64,000 bases of DNA from Paraburkholderia sp. BCC1885 (GTDB taxonomy: Bacteria > Pseudomonadota > Gammaproteobacteria > Burkholderiales > Burkholderiaceae). How positions within the stretch are numbered: the stretch's first letter is position 1; each line of letters starts with the position of its first letter. The notes beneath the pieces were generated by a model. That model had not been told where the DNA came from. It saw only the letters and a program-made list of their open reading frames with translations, and made no database searches. Location of the stretch: NCBI RefSeq assembly GCF_900996235.1, contig NZ_CAAJGM010000011.1:1-64000 (forward strand). The letters run 5' to 3'. This document shows positions 1-8,327 of this stretch, piece by piece. The position numbers were made by a program, and so were the translations under genes.

Positions 1-356
1 TGATGCAGCTCCGTTTGAAGAACGAGGCGGATTGCCCCGACCTCCAACATACGGAACTGCGCAGCGGCCCTCTCCGAACCCCGTACGCCGGGTCGGAGCC
101 CCCTACCGCGCGAGCGGTTTCGTTCGTCGACCCTGAGCCGTCATTGGAGCGAGCGCAGCGTCAATGACAGCTATGTAGGGACAACGGCCCTTTCCGTTCG
201 CGCATGCACACGGTCATTGACTGTCTTCGATCCAACAAGGGTACCTGGATCGGCATGAGCGGATCTTAGTTGTCTTGCTGTTCGTGACTGGATATGCTGT
301 GCATCGTTGATACGACAAAGCAGTCTAGGAACGTAACGATAAGTCCAGGGGTAAGA
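1..356. other. Leading non-coding stretch
   Basis: No convincing gene was found here. The stretch contains short inverted and repeated words around a 'gtcattga' core (near 140-235) of the kind seen in degraded intergenic repeats of Burkholderiaceae, but no terminal repeats or transposase fragment could be recognised. It should also hold the promoter of the following unknown gene. Confidence 0.4.
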
Positions 357-1385
357 ATGTCAGATCTATTGACGACTCCGGAAGCCAAGGAGTGGATAAA
401 GAGTGCGACCGAACGTTACGCAGGTGGCATTTTTGGGCAACTGAAGCCTGCGGTGATCTGGTCAGACGCACGAGGTCCGGACGGAAGACTGCTGGTGGCT
501 GCAGACCCGGCAGTCCTTGCCGGTCGTATCAATTCCATTCCTCACATGGTTCTACACAATCACGATCCTGGAAAACCTAAAGGGAAGATCCTTGAAGCAA
601 AACCGTTCGTGAGCATCAGTGGGGATCGGTTTGTTGTTGCGATTCTAGGGTTCTACGCGGGCGGAGAAGTGCTGGGCTTCGCAGATGTCGGTTTGGACAT
701 CAATGAAGAGGGTATTGCGCCGCGACACCTTCAGGCACTTCCGCCGGATGTCCGGATTGAGCTGGCAGTCGATCCGCGCGAAGTTGATGCACTGTGGTTG
801 GACACAGTTGTAAGCTCGGCGCCGGTCAAGCTAAAGCGCACGCACCTTTCGCACAATGCTGCCGAATCCGCATCTGAACTCATCAGGATCGGTCTTCCCT
901 ACATCGCCATTCTATGGAACCCGTTCGTCACGTCAATTGCCTCCGAAGCTAGCAAAGCGACCTACACCGCAATCCGCGAGTGGGTCCGTGGTTGTGCCGA
1001 GAAGCTAGAGGATCGTCGCGCACCGATTCTTGACATCCACAGTTTCTATGGCGATTGTCAGGTCACTTTTCTCCTGAGGGGAAAAGACGTTGCGCAACAC
1101 TATGCTGCGCACGACAAGCTTTCAGAGGCCGCGGCGAGGGCGGCTCAGATGGTCGGAAGACTTAAAGACCGCGGGCAGCCAGCGCGGCAGCTCGTATACG
1201 AGTTCGATAAAGAGGCGACACTATGGTATCCATCGTACGTGATACTGGATGACGACAGGATAGTGACGGACAGCACGCAACTGATTGCTATCGAATCTCT
1301 GCCAAATGGTCTGAGCCTCGGCCTGAGTCAAGACGAGCAACTCGAGCCAATCGCCACGTTGCCTCCGGAGACGGGCGCTACATGA
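357..1385 (+). CDS. Hypothetical protein, 342 aa
   Basis: I do not recognise the family. The ATG at 357 is preferred over the upstream ATG at 294 because AGGGG lies just before it. The protein is soluble, with no signal peptide and no clear membrane segment. A stretch near residues 75-80 reads HNHDPG, which recalls the HxHP of JAMM peptidases, but the downstream Ser/Asp of that motif is not correctly placed, so this is not used as evidence of function. The middle has a moderately hydrophobic segment (IGLPYIAILWNPF). The gene stands alone and is followed by a good hairpin terminator. Neighbours are HEPN-like genes on the other side of that terminator, so a link to defence is possible but unsupported. 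Confidence 0.7.
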   Translation: MSDLLTTPEAKEWIKSATERYAGGIFGQLKPAVIWSDARGPDGRLLVAADPAVLAGRINSIPHMVLHNHDPGKPKGKILEAKPFVSISGDRFVVAILGFYAGGEVLGFADVGLDINEEGIAPRHLQALPPDVRIELAVDPREVDALWLDTVVSSAPVKLKRTHLSHNAAESASELIRIGLPYIAILWNPFVTSIASEASKATYTAIREWVRGCAEKLEDRRAPILDIHSFYGDCQVTFLLRGKDVAQHYAAHDKLSEAAARAAQMVGRLKDRGQPARQLVYEFDKEATLWYPSYVILDDDRIVTDSTQLIAIESLPNGLSLGLSQDEQLEPIATLPPETGAT

Positions 1386-1432
1386 GGCACACGCAACAGC
1401 CCTAGTGCACTTCATCATCGTTTACTGATGAT

Positions 1433-1475
1433 TGCCATAACCGCCTGGGCGGCTATGGCATGCTGTATTTTTGTT
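1433..1475 (+). terminator. Rho-independent terminator
   Basis: TGCCATAACCGCC pairs with GGCGGCTATGGCA around a very short loop (1433-1460), followed about 6 bases later by a T-rich run (1467-1475). It lies 45 bases after the stop of the unknown gene and is correctly oriented to end its transcript. Confidence 0.7.
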
Positions 1476-1658
1476 TTGAGCGCTGATTCTCTAGCGAGTC
1501 ATTGCGGATTGCGTGGCCATGGCGAAGGCCATAGATCGACCCCGGGACCGGTGGTCTTGAGGTCAACATAGGGACTGCCTTCACTTGGATCGGACCGGAG
1601 ACTACCATGCCCCAAATGGATCGGACAGTTCCCTACCACGCTGCGCCGCGTAGCTAGC

Positions 1659-2246
1659 CTAAGCGAGGGGGCTTTCGTTTGCACCAGACGCTACCTCGTC
1701 GGCGACGATGCGCAACGCGTGCACGAAGCCGAAGAGCTCTTCGGGATAGTAGCGGAACGTCGCCGATTGGAGAGGCGCCCCTTCGGCAACCCAACGCTCG
1801 CCGAGCGCTCGGTAGACTTGCTCGGAAAGGTGCTCGTATTTCTCGTAGGGGTAGCGCAAAGCGATGAAATTCCGGCCCCATTCCGCAAGGACTCCGAGGG
1901 CGTCACTGGCGAGCCCTGACGGCCCGATACGCTCGCCTGCAAGCCGCAGGAGCCGTGCTTGCATGGCAACCGGGAGCGCCGAGAATATGACTTCGTAGTG
2001 GTGCCCATGCCGCGAGACGGTGCGCAGCGTCGCTTCGTGGACGCACTTCAAGAGCAATTCGAGACCGAGCAAGCGTAAGAGGTAGGCGGAATCGGAAACG
2101 CTGCAAAGACGGGCTTCAGGCGCATCGGCATCGGCGATGGCCTCGGTAAGCATGTCGGCTTCGGCGAGCGTATCGGCATCGGCGAGCCGGCGCTCGGCCT
2201 CGCGGCGCATCAAGATGAGTTTGTGCCGGTTCAATGCAGTGTTCAT
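1659..2246 (-). CDS. HEPN-like hypothetical protein, 195 aa
   Basis: The core reads like a HEPN four-helix bundle: a helix with LRLLGLELLLKCVHEA, then RHGHHYEVIF (the GHxL/HdL-like turn that follows the Lys-containing helix in HEPN proteins) and a later NFIALRYPYEKY, matching the 'RYP' element seen in HEPN nucleotidyltransferase partners. The N-terminus (residues 15-45) is a low-complexity Ala/Asp/Glu repeat, visible in DNA as iterated 'tcggcatcggcgag' words. It is transcribed divergently from another HEPN-like gene starting at 2387. Catalytic activity is uncertain because a clean R-x4-6-H motif is not obvious. Family assignment is by motif only. Confidence 0.6.
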   Translation of the reverse strand: MNTALNRHKLILMRREAERRLADADTLAEADMLTEAIADADAPEARLCSVSDSAYLLRLLGLELLLKCVHEATLRTVSRHGHHYEVIFSALPVAMQARLLRLAGERIGPSGLASDALGVLAEWGRNFIALRYPYEKYEHLSEQVYRALGERWVAEGAPLQSATFRYYPEELFGFVHALRIVADEVASGANESPLA

Positions 2247-2386
2247 GCCGACGATTCTAACAGGGCGGGATGCTGCGACCCTTCACGAGCGGCTTTCAGG
2301 CGTCTGCCGCCGGGGGCATTCCCACCGCCTGCCTTGGCTTTCCCTTCCTCTACAATGTCCGCACCGATCACAACCACCGGTGCACC

Positions 2387-3007
2387 ATGAGCGAGCCGAC
2401 CCCTCCCAGCTATGTGACGATATTGGCCGCAAGCAATTTCGATCCACATGGCCGAGACCGCAATGCAGGGTACTTCTTCAAGCAATCTGCCGAAGACTAT
2501 GCAGCGGCAAGGTGTTGCTTGTTGAATGGCCTTTTCCCAGGCTTCGTGATGGCAGAACAAGCGGTCGAGAAGCTAATCAAAGGGTTCATCCTGTTCATGG
2601 ACCCCAGCTTTAAGCCAAAGAAGGGAAAAGGACACAACCTTCCGAGTCTTATAACGGTCATGTGCTCCCATTACGCGCACGTCTCGCTTGCACCCTATGA
2701 GAAGACCATTGAGCTTCTGCAGTCAAGCTATGACGGACGGTATCCGGACTCGGAAACAAAGTCGCTGGCCCATATGACTGCGCAACTAAACGATGTGGAC
2801 GAACTGTACATCTATCTGCTGGACCAGTCTCCGATTACAGGAGACCTTCGATACCAGATTGGGGCGTGGCCTTATTTATATGCCGCCTACCTTGAGATAA
2901 CGAACATGCCCGATCCGAAGTGGGCGATGTTAAATAATCTCGCCGCGAGGCGCTTGTTAGGGGCGACCTATCCCGGCCAACATTCAACGCTGGAAGGACG
3001 TTCATGA
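2387..3007 (+). CDS. HEPN domain protein, 206 aa
   Basis: The ATG at 2387 is chosen (MSEPTPPSYV); the longer reading frame from 2270 translates what looks like leader. Residues about 25-95 match the HEPN fold of PF05168: a helix starting SAEDYAAARCCL, a second with AEQAVEKLIKGF, then KGKGHNLPSLI and, later, the GRYPD element typical of this family. HEPN proteins of this type are often RNases of toxin-antitoxin or defence pairs, or small-molecule-binding partners of nucleotidyltransferases. No nucleotidyltransferase is adjacent; the neighbour is a second, divergent HEPN-like gene. Function is therefore open. A perfect palindrome overlaps its stop codon. Confidence 0.7.
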   Translation: MSEPTPPSYVTILAASNFDPHGRDRNAGYFFKQSAEDYAAARCCLLNGLFPGFVMAEQAVEKLIKGFILFMDPSFKPKKGKGHNLPSLITVMCSHYAHVSLAPYEKTIELLQSSYDGRYPDSETKSLAHMTAQLNDVDELYIYLLDQSPITGDLRYQIGAWPYLYAAYLEITNMPDPKWAMLNNLAARRLLGATYPGQHSTLEGRS

Positions 3008-3030
3008 TAGGGATGTGAGCACATCCCTAT
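3007..3030. repeat. Perfect 11-bp-arm palindrome at the end of the HEPN gene
   Basis: ATAGGGATGTG and CACATCCCTAT are separated by two bases (AG). The first base is the last base of the HEPN stop codon. There is no T tract after it, so it is not a standard terminator; it could be a processing hairpin or an operator-like site. Confidence 0.6.
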
Positions 3031-3082
3031 AAGCGGTAGCCCTTTGCCGCTCCGTTTCCTGATCAGGTCAAGCTCGCGCCCA

Positions 3083-3108
3083 AAACAAGCCGCCCGAAGG
3101 CGGGTTTG
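3083..3108. terminator. Probable bidirectional terminator
   Basis: CCGCC-CGAA-GGCGG hairpin at 3090-3103, flanked by A-rich bases on the left (caaaacaag) and T-rich on the right (gtttgg). Read on the minus strand it is a tetraloop hairpin followed by CTTGTTTT. The rest of 3008-3321 holds nothing else that I can recognise. Confidence 0.5.
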
Positions 3109-3321
3109 GTGGTGTCACGATTTTGACGGATTTTGGTGGCCAGCGCCCGTGGCCGGAAGTAGAGTGGAGCCGACGTCTGAACGTCCGATCGACGGGATGA
3201 GCGAATGACGCTTCATGCCCGCCCTCAGCCGCACAGCTCTCCACGAACTCTCGACTGAAAGTCCACCACCTCCCCCCCTCCGAGCAACACACCCCCGCCC
3301 CGCATGCGATAAGCTACGCCT

Positions 3322-4260
3322 ATGGATATCCGTCAGCTCAAGTATTTCGTTTCGATCGTCGACTGTGGAAGCCTATCGAAAGCCGCGGACCAGCTTTGCG
3401 TTGCGCAGCCCTCGCTGAGTCAACAGGTGGCGAACCTCGAAGTCGAACTCAAAACGCAGTTGCTGTTGCGCAGTCATCAAGGCGTAAAGCCCACGGAAGC
3501 CGGGCGGGCGCTTTATCTGCGCGCCCGTGACGTGTTGCGCCAGGTGGCGCAGATTCCACTTGCCGTGCAGGTAAGCGGCACGGAATCAGGCCAGGTCGCC
3601 ATCGGCCTGCCGACCAGCGTCGCCGTCGTCTTCGCGCTGCCGTTATACCGCCACGTGCGGCGCCATTTCCCCGGCATCCGTCTACATATCGTCGAAGGCA
3701 TGAGCGGCTACCTCGCCGAACTGATGGCAAACGGGCGCCTCGACATGGCCATTCTGTTTCGCGACGCCGAAACGCGTGGCGTGTCGGTTCAGCCGCTATT
3801 TGAAGAAAATCTGTACGCGTTCGGCGAAATCGACGGCATTCGCGCCGGCGCCGACGTCCCGCTGCGTCGCCTCGCAGGCGTCCCGCTCGTGCTGCCGAGC
3901 CCGGCCAACGGACTTCGCCTGCTGATCGAACGCGCCTTCGCGCGCGAAGGCATCGAGCCGGAAGTCGTCGCCGATGTCGATTCGCTCCCCACCATGCTCG
4001 CCATCGCTCGCGAGCTGGACGGCGTCACGATCGTCTCGTCGGATGCGTTCGGCAACACCGCCGACCAGCATCTCGTCCACCGTCTCGTCGAACCTGAAAT
4101 TTCTCGCACCGTCTCGCTCTGCGTGCCAAATGCGCTGCCGACGAGCGCGGCGTCCGTTGCCATCCAGAAGGTTGTCGCGCAACTCGTGGCCGAGCTGGTG
4201 GCAAGCGGCATCTGGACAGGCGTGCTGTCCGAACACAACGCGTCCGGCGACCCCATATAG
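3322..4260 (+). CDS. LysR-family transcriptional regulator
   Basis: 312 aa, normal length for the family. The N-terminal winged helix-turn-helix is clear (residues 1-60: MDIRQLKYFVSIVDCGSLSKAA ending with PSLSQQVANLE), followed by the effector-binding domain from about residue 90 (GQVAIGLPTS). It resembles the Nac/Cbl-like subgroup in its opening. It lies upstream of, and in the same orientation as, the permease/CoA-transferase/lyase operon, with a LysR-type inverted repeat in the 112-bp gap, so it probably senses the imported acid or its CoA ester and activates that operon. The ligand cannot be read from sequence. Confidence 0.9.
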   Translation: MDIRQLKYFVSIVDCGSLSKAADQLCVAQPSLSQQVANLEVELKTQLLLRSHQGVKPTEAGRALYLRARDVLRQVAQIPLAVQVSGTESGQVAIGLPTSVAVVFALPLYRHVRRHFPGIRLHIVEGMSGYLAELMANGRLDMAILFRDAETRGVSVQPLFEENLYAFGEIDGIRAGADVPLRRLAGVPLVLPSPANGLRLLIERAFAREGIEPEVVADVDSLPTMLAIARELDGVTIVSSDAFGNTADQHLVHRLVEPEISRTVSLCVPNALPTSAASVAIQKVVAQLVAELVASGIWTGVLSEHNASGDPI

Positions 4261-4269
4261 GCGCACCCT

Positions 4270-4293
4270 ATACCAGGTAGCCTCAATTGGTAT
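4270..4293 (+). promoter_or_regulatory. Candidate LysR-type operator
   Basis: ATACCA (4270-4275) and TGGTAT (4288-4293) form a perfect inverted repeat with 12 bases between, the interrupted-dyad layout of LysR recognition boxes. It sits just after the LysR gene and about 80 bp before the permease start. Confidence 0.45.
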
Positions 4294-4372
4294 TTCACGG
4301 CGCACCCGCAGACGGTTAGATTGTGGCCTTCGACACGATAAAAGACGCCCGTGAGGCGCCCGAAGGAGACGC

Positions 4373-6118
4373 ATGTACGCCCAGATTTTCGACCCGGTCG
4401 CCCACTCGATTGCGGCCTCGGCCGCTTTCGCGGCCCTTCCCCTTCTTACCTTGTTCGTATTGCTCGGGCTGCTGCGTCTGCCTGCGCGCTGGGCGGCGCT
4501 GGCGTCGCTTGCCGTATCGATGGCGGTGGCGGCATTCGTCTACGGCATGCCCGGCGGCCAGGTTCTGAGCGGCGCGTTGGAAGGGGCGGCCATCGGCTTC
4601 TTCCCGATCATCTGGATCGGCATCAACGCCATCTGGCTCTTCAAGCTCACGCAGGAAAGCGGTCACGCCAGCGTGCTGCGGCAAGCGCTTGCCAATGTAA
4701 GCGCCGACCAGCGCGTGCAAGCCGTGTTGATCGCGTTCTGCTTCGGCGCGCTGCTCGAAGCGCTCGCGGGCGGCGGCGCGCCCGTCGCGATCTGCGCGGT
4801 GCTGCTCATCTCACTCGGCGTCGATCCACTCAAGTCCGCGACCATCTGCCTGATCGCCGATACGAGTCCCGTCGCGTTCGGGGCGCTCGGCCTGCCTATC
4901 ACCGTGCTGGCAAAAATCACGCGCTTACCTGTGCACGACATCAGCGTGATGGTCGGACGCCAGGCGCCGCTGCTTTCCCTGTTTATTCCGCTGATGCTCG
5001 TGTTTATCCACGACGGACGACGCGGTCTGAAAGAAGTGTGGCCGCTCGCGGTCATCGCGGGGGTGGCGTTTGCCTTCGCGCAGTTTGCCGGCTCGATGAT
5101 GCTGCCCGTCGAACTCGTCGATATTGTGGCTGCGCTCTTCTGTGCCGGTGTCTCGATCATCTTTCTGCGCGTGTGGTCGCCGGCGTTTCTGCGCGGCGAC
5201 CTGAAGGCGCCCGATACTGCTGTGGCTGCACGTGGCGGCTATTCGATACAACCGCGCGCAGGTATGCAAGGCGCAGTGCTGGCGATGCCGATGACGGCCG
5301 GCGATCCGCCGTTCGACCGCACCCGCGACAAGGTGAGCACAGCAGGCGGCGCGGCAGAGCCGACCACCATGCGCCACTCGCGCGCCGATATCCTTCGTGC
5401 GTTGGCGCCGTATGTTGCCGTCATCGTCGTCGTGGCGGCCACGCAGATCGGTTTCATCGGGCATGCAATGGGTGCCCTGACGTCGTCGTTTGCATGGCCG
5501 GGACTGCACGTCGTCGATCCGCACGGCGCAGCCGTTTCGGCCGTCAATGCAAAGTTCGAATGGGTGCTGTCCGCAGGGTCGATCGTGTTGATCGCGGGCA
5601 TTTTCTCCGTGCCGATTCTCGGGCTCGACGCCCGGGTCGCCACACGCACTTATCTGAAGAATCTGCATGAACTGCGTTGGGCCGTGTTCACCGTGTGCTG
5701 CGTGGTCGGCGTCGCTTACATCATGAATCTCTCGGGCCAGATCGTCACACTCGGCATCTGGGCCGCGCAGGCTGGTGCCGCGTTTGCACCGGTATCGCCG
5801 ATCCTCGGCTGGTTCGCCACCGCCCTCACCGGTTCGGACACGTCGGCCAACGCGCTATTCGGCATGCTGCAACTCACTACCGCGCATCACACAGGTCTCT
5901 CGGACATCCTGCTCGCGGCCGCCAACACCTCCGGCGGGGTGGTCGGCAAGGCGATCTCGCCGCAGAACCTGGCGGTCGGCGCGGTCGCGGTCGGCATGAT
6001 GGGCCGCGAAGGCGTGCTGTTCCGGCGCGTCGCGAGCTGGACCATCCTGATGATCGCCGCGCTCAGCCTGCTCGTGTGGGCGCAGTCCACGCCGCTGCTC
6101 GGCTGGATGGTGCCGTAA
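4373..6118 (+). CDS. L-lactate permease family transporter (LctP/LldP)
   Basis: 581 aa, similar in size to LldP. About twelve or more hydrophobic segments are spread along the chain, with family-like stretches such as LAGGGAPVAICAVLL (about residue 125) and SDTSANALFGMLQ near the C-terminal half, which match the conserved core of LctP permeases. There is a longer polar insertion at about 285-330. AAGGAG precedes the ATG. It heads an apparent operon with a CaiB/BaiF CoA-transferase (50-bp gap) and a CitE-like lyase. In this setting the substrate is more likely a short hydroxy- or dicarboxylic acid (for example citramalate, malate or glycolate type) than lactate alone; that is inference. Confidence 0.88.
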   Translation: MYAQIFDPVAHSIAASAAFAALPLLTLFVLLGLLRLPARWAALASLAVSMAVAAFVYGMPGGQVLSGALEGAAIGFFPIIWIGINAIWLFKLTQESGHASVLRQALANVSADQRVQAVLIAFCFGALLEALAGGGAPVAICAVLLISLGVDPLKSATICLIADTSPVAFGALGLPITVLAKITRLPVHDISVMVGRQAPLLSLFIPLMLVFIHDGRRGLKEVWPLAVIAGVAFAFAQFAGSMMLPVELVDIVAALFCAGVSIIFLRVWSPAFLRGDLKAPDTAVAARGGYSIQPRAGMQGAVLAMPMTAGDPPFDRTRDKVSTAGGAAEPTTMRHSRADILRALAPYVAVIVVVAATQIGFIGHAMGALTSSFAWPGLHVVDPHGAAVSAVNAKFEWVLSAGSIVLIAGIFSVPILGLDARVATRTYLKNLHELRWAVFTVCCVVGVAYIMNLSGQIVTLGIWAAQAGAAFAPVSPILGWFATALTGSDTSANALFGMLQLTTAHHTGLSDILLAAANTSGGVVGKAISPQNLAVGAVAVGMMGREGVLFRRVASWTILMIAALSLLVWAQSTPLLGWMVP

Positions 6119-6168
6119 CCCGCGATACAGGCACGCATCATGGAATTCAAGCAAGGACCATCGACGTT

Positions 6169-7347
6169 ATGAAAGACACTACGCTTCCGTTATCCGACAT
6201 CACCGTCGTCTCGATCGAACAGGCCATTGCCGCGCCGCTCGCGAGCCGCCATCTCGCCGACTGGGGCGCGCGCGTCATCAAGATCGAACGTCCCGGCACA
6301 GGCGATTTCGCACGCGGTTACGACACCGCCATGGATGGTCTGTCGAGTCAGTTCGTCTGGACCAACCGCTCGAAAGAAAGCCTCGCACTCGATATCAAGG
6401 AGGAGCATGGTCAGGAGACGCTCGAGCAGTTGCTCGAACGCGCCGACGTCTTCATCCAGAACCTCGCGCCAGGTGCCGCACAACGTCAGGGGCTCGACGC
6501 GAGGTCCCTCGTCGAGCGCTTTCCCCGGCTCGTTGCCTGCGATATCTCCGGGTACGGCAGCGGCGGTCCTTATAGCAACAAGAAAGCCTACGACCTGCTG
6601 GTGCAATGCGAGAGCGGCTTTCTGTCGATCAACGGCACGCCGGAAACGCCCTCGAAATCCGGACTGGCGATCGCCGATATCGCGACGGGCATGTATGCGC
6701 TCAACGGCATCCTGATGGGTCTGCATCAGCGGGCACGAACGGGGCGCGGCATGGCGTTCGAAGTTTCGCTGTTCGACGCGATGACCGAATGGATGAGCTA
6801 CCCCGCGTATTACACGCGCGGGCGCGGCGAGCCGATTCCCCGCAGCGGAGCCCGCCACGCGACGATCGCACCATACGGACCGTTCGCCACCGGCGACGGC
6901 AAGACGGTGTTTTTCGGCATCCAGAACGAGCGCGAATGGCGCAGCTTTTGCACGGTGGTGCTCGGCGACGCGCAGATCGCGGACGATGCGCGCTACGTGA
7001 CCAACTCGCTGCGGCTGGCGAATCGCGATGCACTTGAATGCGCGATCACGGAGCGATTCGCGTCGTGGAGCAGCGACGAAGTCCTCGCCCGGCTCGATCG
7101 TGCGGCCATTGCAAACGGCAAAATGAACGATGTCGATGCGCTGCTGGAGCATCCCCAGATTGTCGAGCGCAATCGTTCCCGTAGCGTCGAAACGGAGCGC
7201 GGCGCTCAGGACATGTTTTTGCCGGCGGTGACAATCGCGGGCGTCGAACCGGTTATGGGTCCCGTTCCCGCCGTAGGCCAGCATACGCAGGCCATTCTCG
7301 CCGAACTCGCGGAAGAGCGCGCCGTCCATCAGCGGAGCAATGCATGA
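6169..7347 (+). CDS. CaiB/BaiF (class III) CoA-transferase
   Basis: 392 aa, the usual length. The start at 6169 (MKDTTLPLSD) is chosen because the family consensus begins at once: ITVVSIEQAIAAPLASRHLADWGA, then VIKIERPGTGDFAR and, near residue 170, GLAIADIATGMYALNGIL, which carries the catalytic Asp. Later GRGMAFEVSLFDAM is also typical. These enzymes transfer CoA between acids, often from succinyl-CoA. The stop overlaps the start of the next gene by four bases (ATGA), showing translational coupling with the CitE-like lyase and implying that its CoA ester product is that lyase's substrate. Confidence 0.92.
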   Translation: MKDTTLPLSDITVVSIEQAIAAPLASRHLADWGARVIKIERPGTGDFARGYDTAMDGLSSQFVWTNRSKESLALDIKEEHGQETLEQLLERADVFIQNLAPGAAQRQGLDARSLVERFPRLVACDISGYGSGGPYSNKKAYDLLVQCESGFLSINGTPETPSKSGLAIADIATGMYALNGILMGLHQRARTGRGMAFEVSLFDAMTEWMSYPAYYTRGRGEPIPRSGARHATIAPYGPFATGDGKTVFFGIQNEREWRSFCTVVLGDAQIADDARYVTNSLRLANRDALECAITERFASWSSDEVLARLDRAAIANGKMNDVDALLEHPQIVERNRSRSVETERGAQDMFLPAVTIAGVEPVMGPVPAVGQHTQAILAELAEERAVHQRSNA

Positions 7348-8273
7348 ACGTTCCGCGCGCAACCCGCACCGTGCTCGCCGTGCCGGGACACCGGGAAAAA
7401 ATGCTGCAATCGGCTGCAGCGAGCCCAGCCGATGCCGTCTTTATCGATCTCGAAGACGCCGTGCCGCCCGAGAAAAAAAGCGCCGCGCTCGCGAGTGCGG
7501 TCAAGGCGCTCAACGAACTGGACTGGGGCGATAAATGGGTGTCGGTCCGCATCAATTCAGACAGCAATGGCGTGGCCACAGGCGAGGTTGAAACGCTCGC
7601 ACGCGACGCCCCGCGCCTGAATGCACTACTCGTACCGAAAGTCGAATCGGTCCAGACAGTGCACGACGTTGCGCATCTGCTTGGCGCCCGTCCATCGGCG
7701 TTATCGCCGCTCAAGATCGAGGCGCTCATCGAAACCGCGCTCGGCATTGTCAACGTGGACGCTATTGCGGCCTCGAGCGATCAACTCGTTGCGCTGCATT
7801 TCGGCGTCGGAGATTTTTCCGCCTCCATCGGCGCCCGCAATGTCGACATTGGCGGCACCCATCCGGGATACGCACTCACGCTGCGCAATGACGCCGGTAA
7901 TTACGCGACCACACCGCTCGACCTGTGGACGTATCCGATGATGCGCATTCTGGTGGCCGCGCGCGCTTTCGGCTTGCGAGCCATCGACGGCCCGTGCGGC
8001 GCTTTTCGCGATCCCGTTCTGACGCGTTCGTGGGCGCTGAAGGCCGCGGCAATGGGTTTTGACGGCAAGCAGGTGATCCATCCGGACCAGATCGAGCCTA
8101 CACGGACAGCATTCTCGCCGACACCGGCTGAAGTCGACGACGCCCGACGCACCGTCGATGCGCTCGCGGCCGCGCAGGAAGCAGGACTTGCCGCCGTCTC
8201 TCTGGACGGCAAGCTCGTCGACTTCGCGAATGTACGGATGGCCGAGCGCATTCTGGCGATGGCGTCTGCCTGA
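7344..8273 (+). CDS. HpcH/HpaI aldolase / citrate-lyase beta (CitE-like) family
   Basis: 309 aa TIM-barrel enzyme. Family signatures are present: FIDLEDAVPPEKK (acidic metal-site region, about 31-43), LVPKVES (about 95), ALHFGVGDFSASIG (about 150) and GFDGKQVIHPDQIEP (about 240), the last being the CoA/HP signature of malyl-CoA, citramalyl-CoA and citryl-CoA lyases. It is coupled to a CoA-transferase. The simplest two-step scheme is acid plus CoA donor to acyl-CoA, then cleavage to acetyl-CoA plus an oxoacid such as pyruvate or glyoxylate. No enoyl-CoA hydratase is present, so an already hydroxylated acid such as citramalate or malate fits best. Confidence 0.9.
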   Translation: MNVPRATRTVLAVPGHREKMLQSAAASPADAVFIDLEDAVPPEKKSAALASAVKALNELDWGDKWVSVRINSDSNGVATGEVETLARDAPRLNALLVPKVESVQTVHDVAHLLGARPSALSPLKIEALIETALGIVNVDAIAASSDQLVALHFGVGDFSASIGARNVDIGGTHPGYALTLRNDAGNYATTPLDLWTYPMMRILVAARAFGLRAIDGPCGAFRDPVLTRSWALKAAAMGFDGKQVIHPDQIEPTRTAFSPTPAEVDDARRTVDALAAAQEAGLAAVSLDGKLVDFANVRMAERILAMASA

Positions 8274-8327
8274 TGGATGCGAAGGCCGCGCTCTTTTGCC
8301 CGCTACGGTCTCATGCAAATACCACGG

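Noticed and set aside
357..1385. JAMM metallopeptidase in the first unknown protein
   Set aside because: HNHDPG resembles HxHP, but the following Ser and Asp are not at the required spacing and no upstream Glu could be placed with confidence.
6190..7362. 390-codon minus-strand frame over the CoA-transferase
   Set aside because: Shadow of the CaiB/BaiF gene with no motif or start signal.
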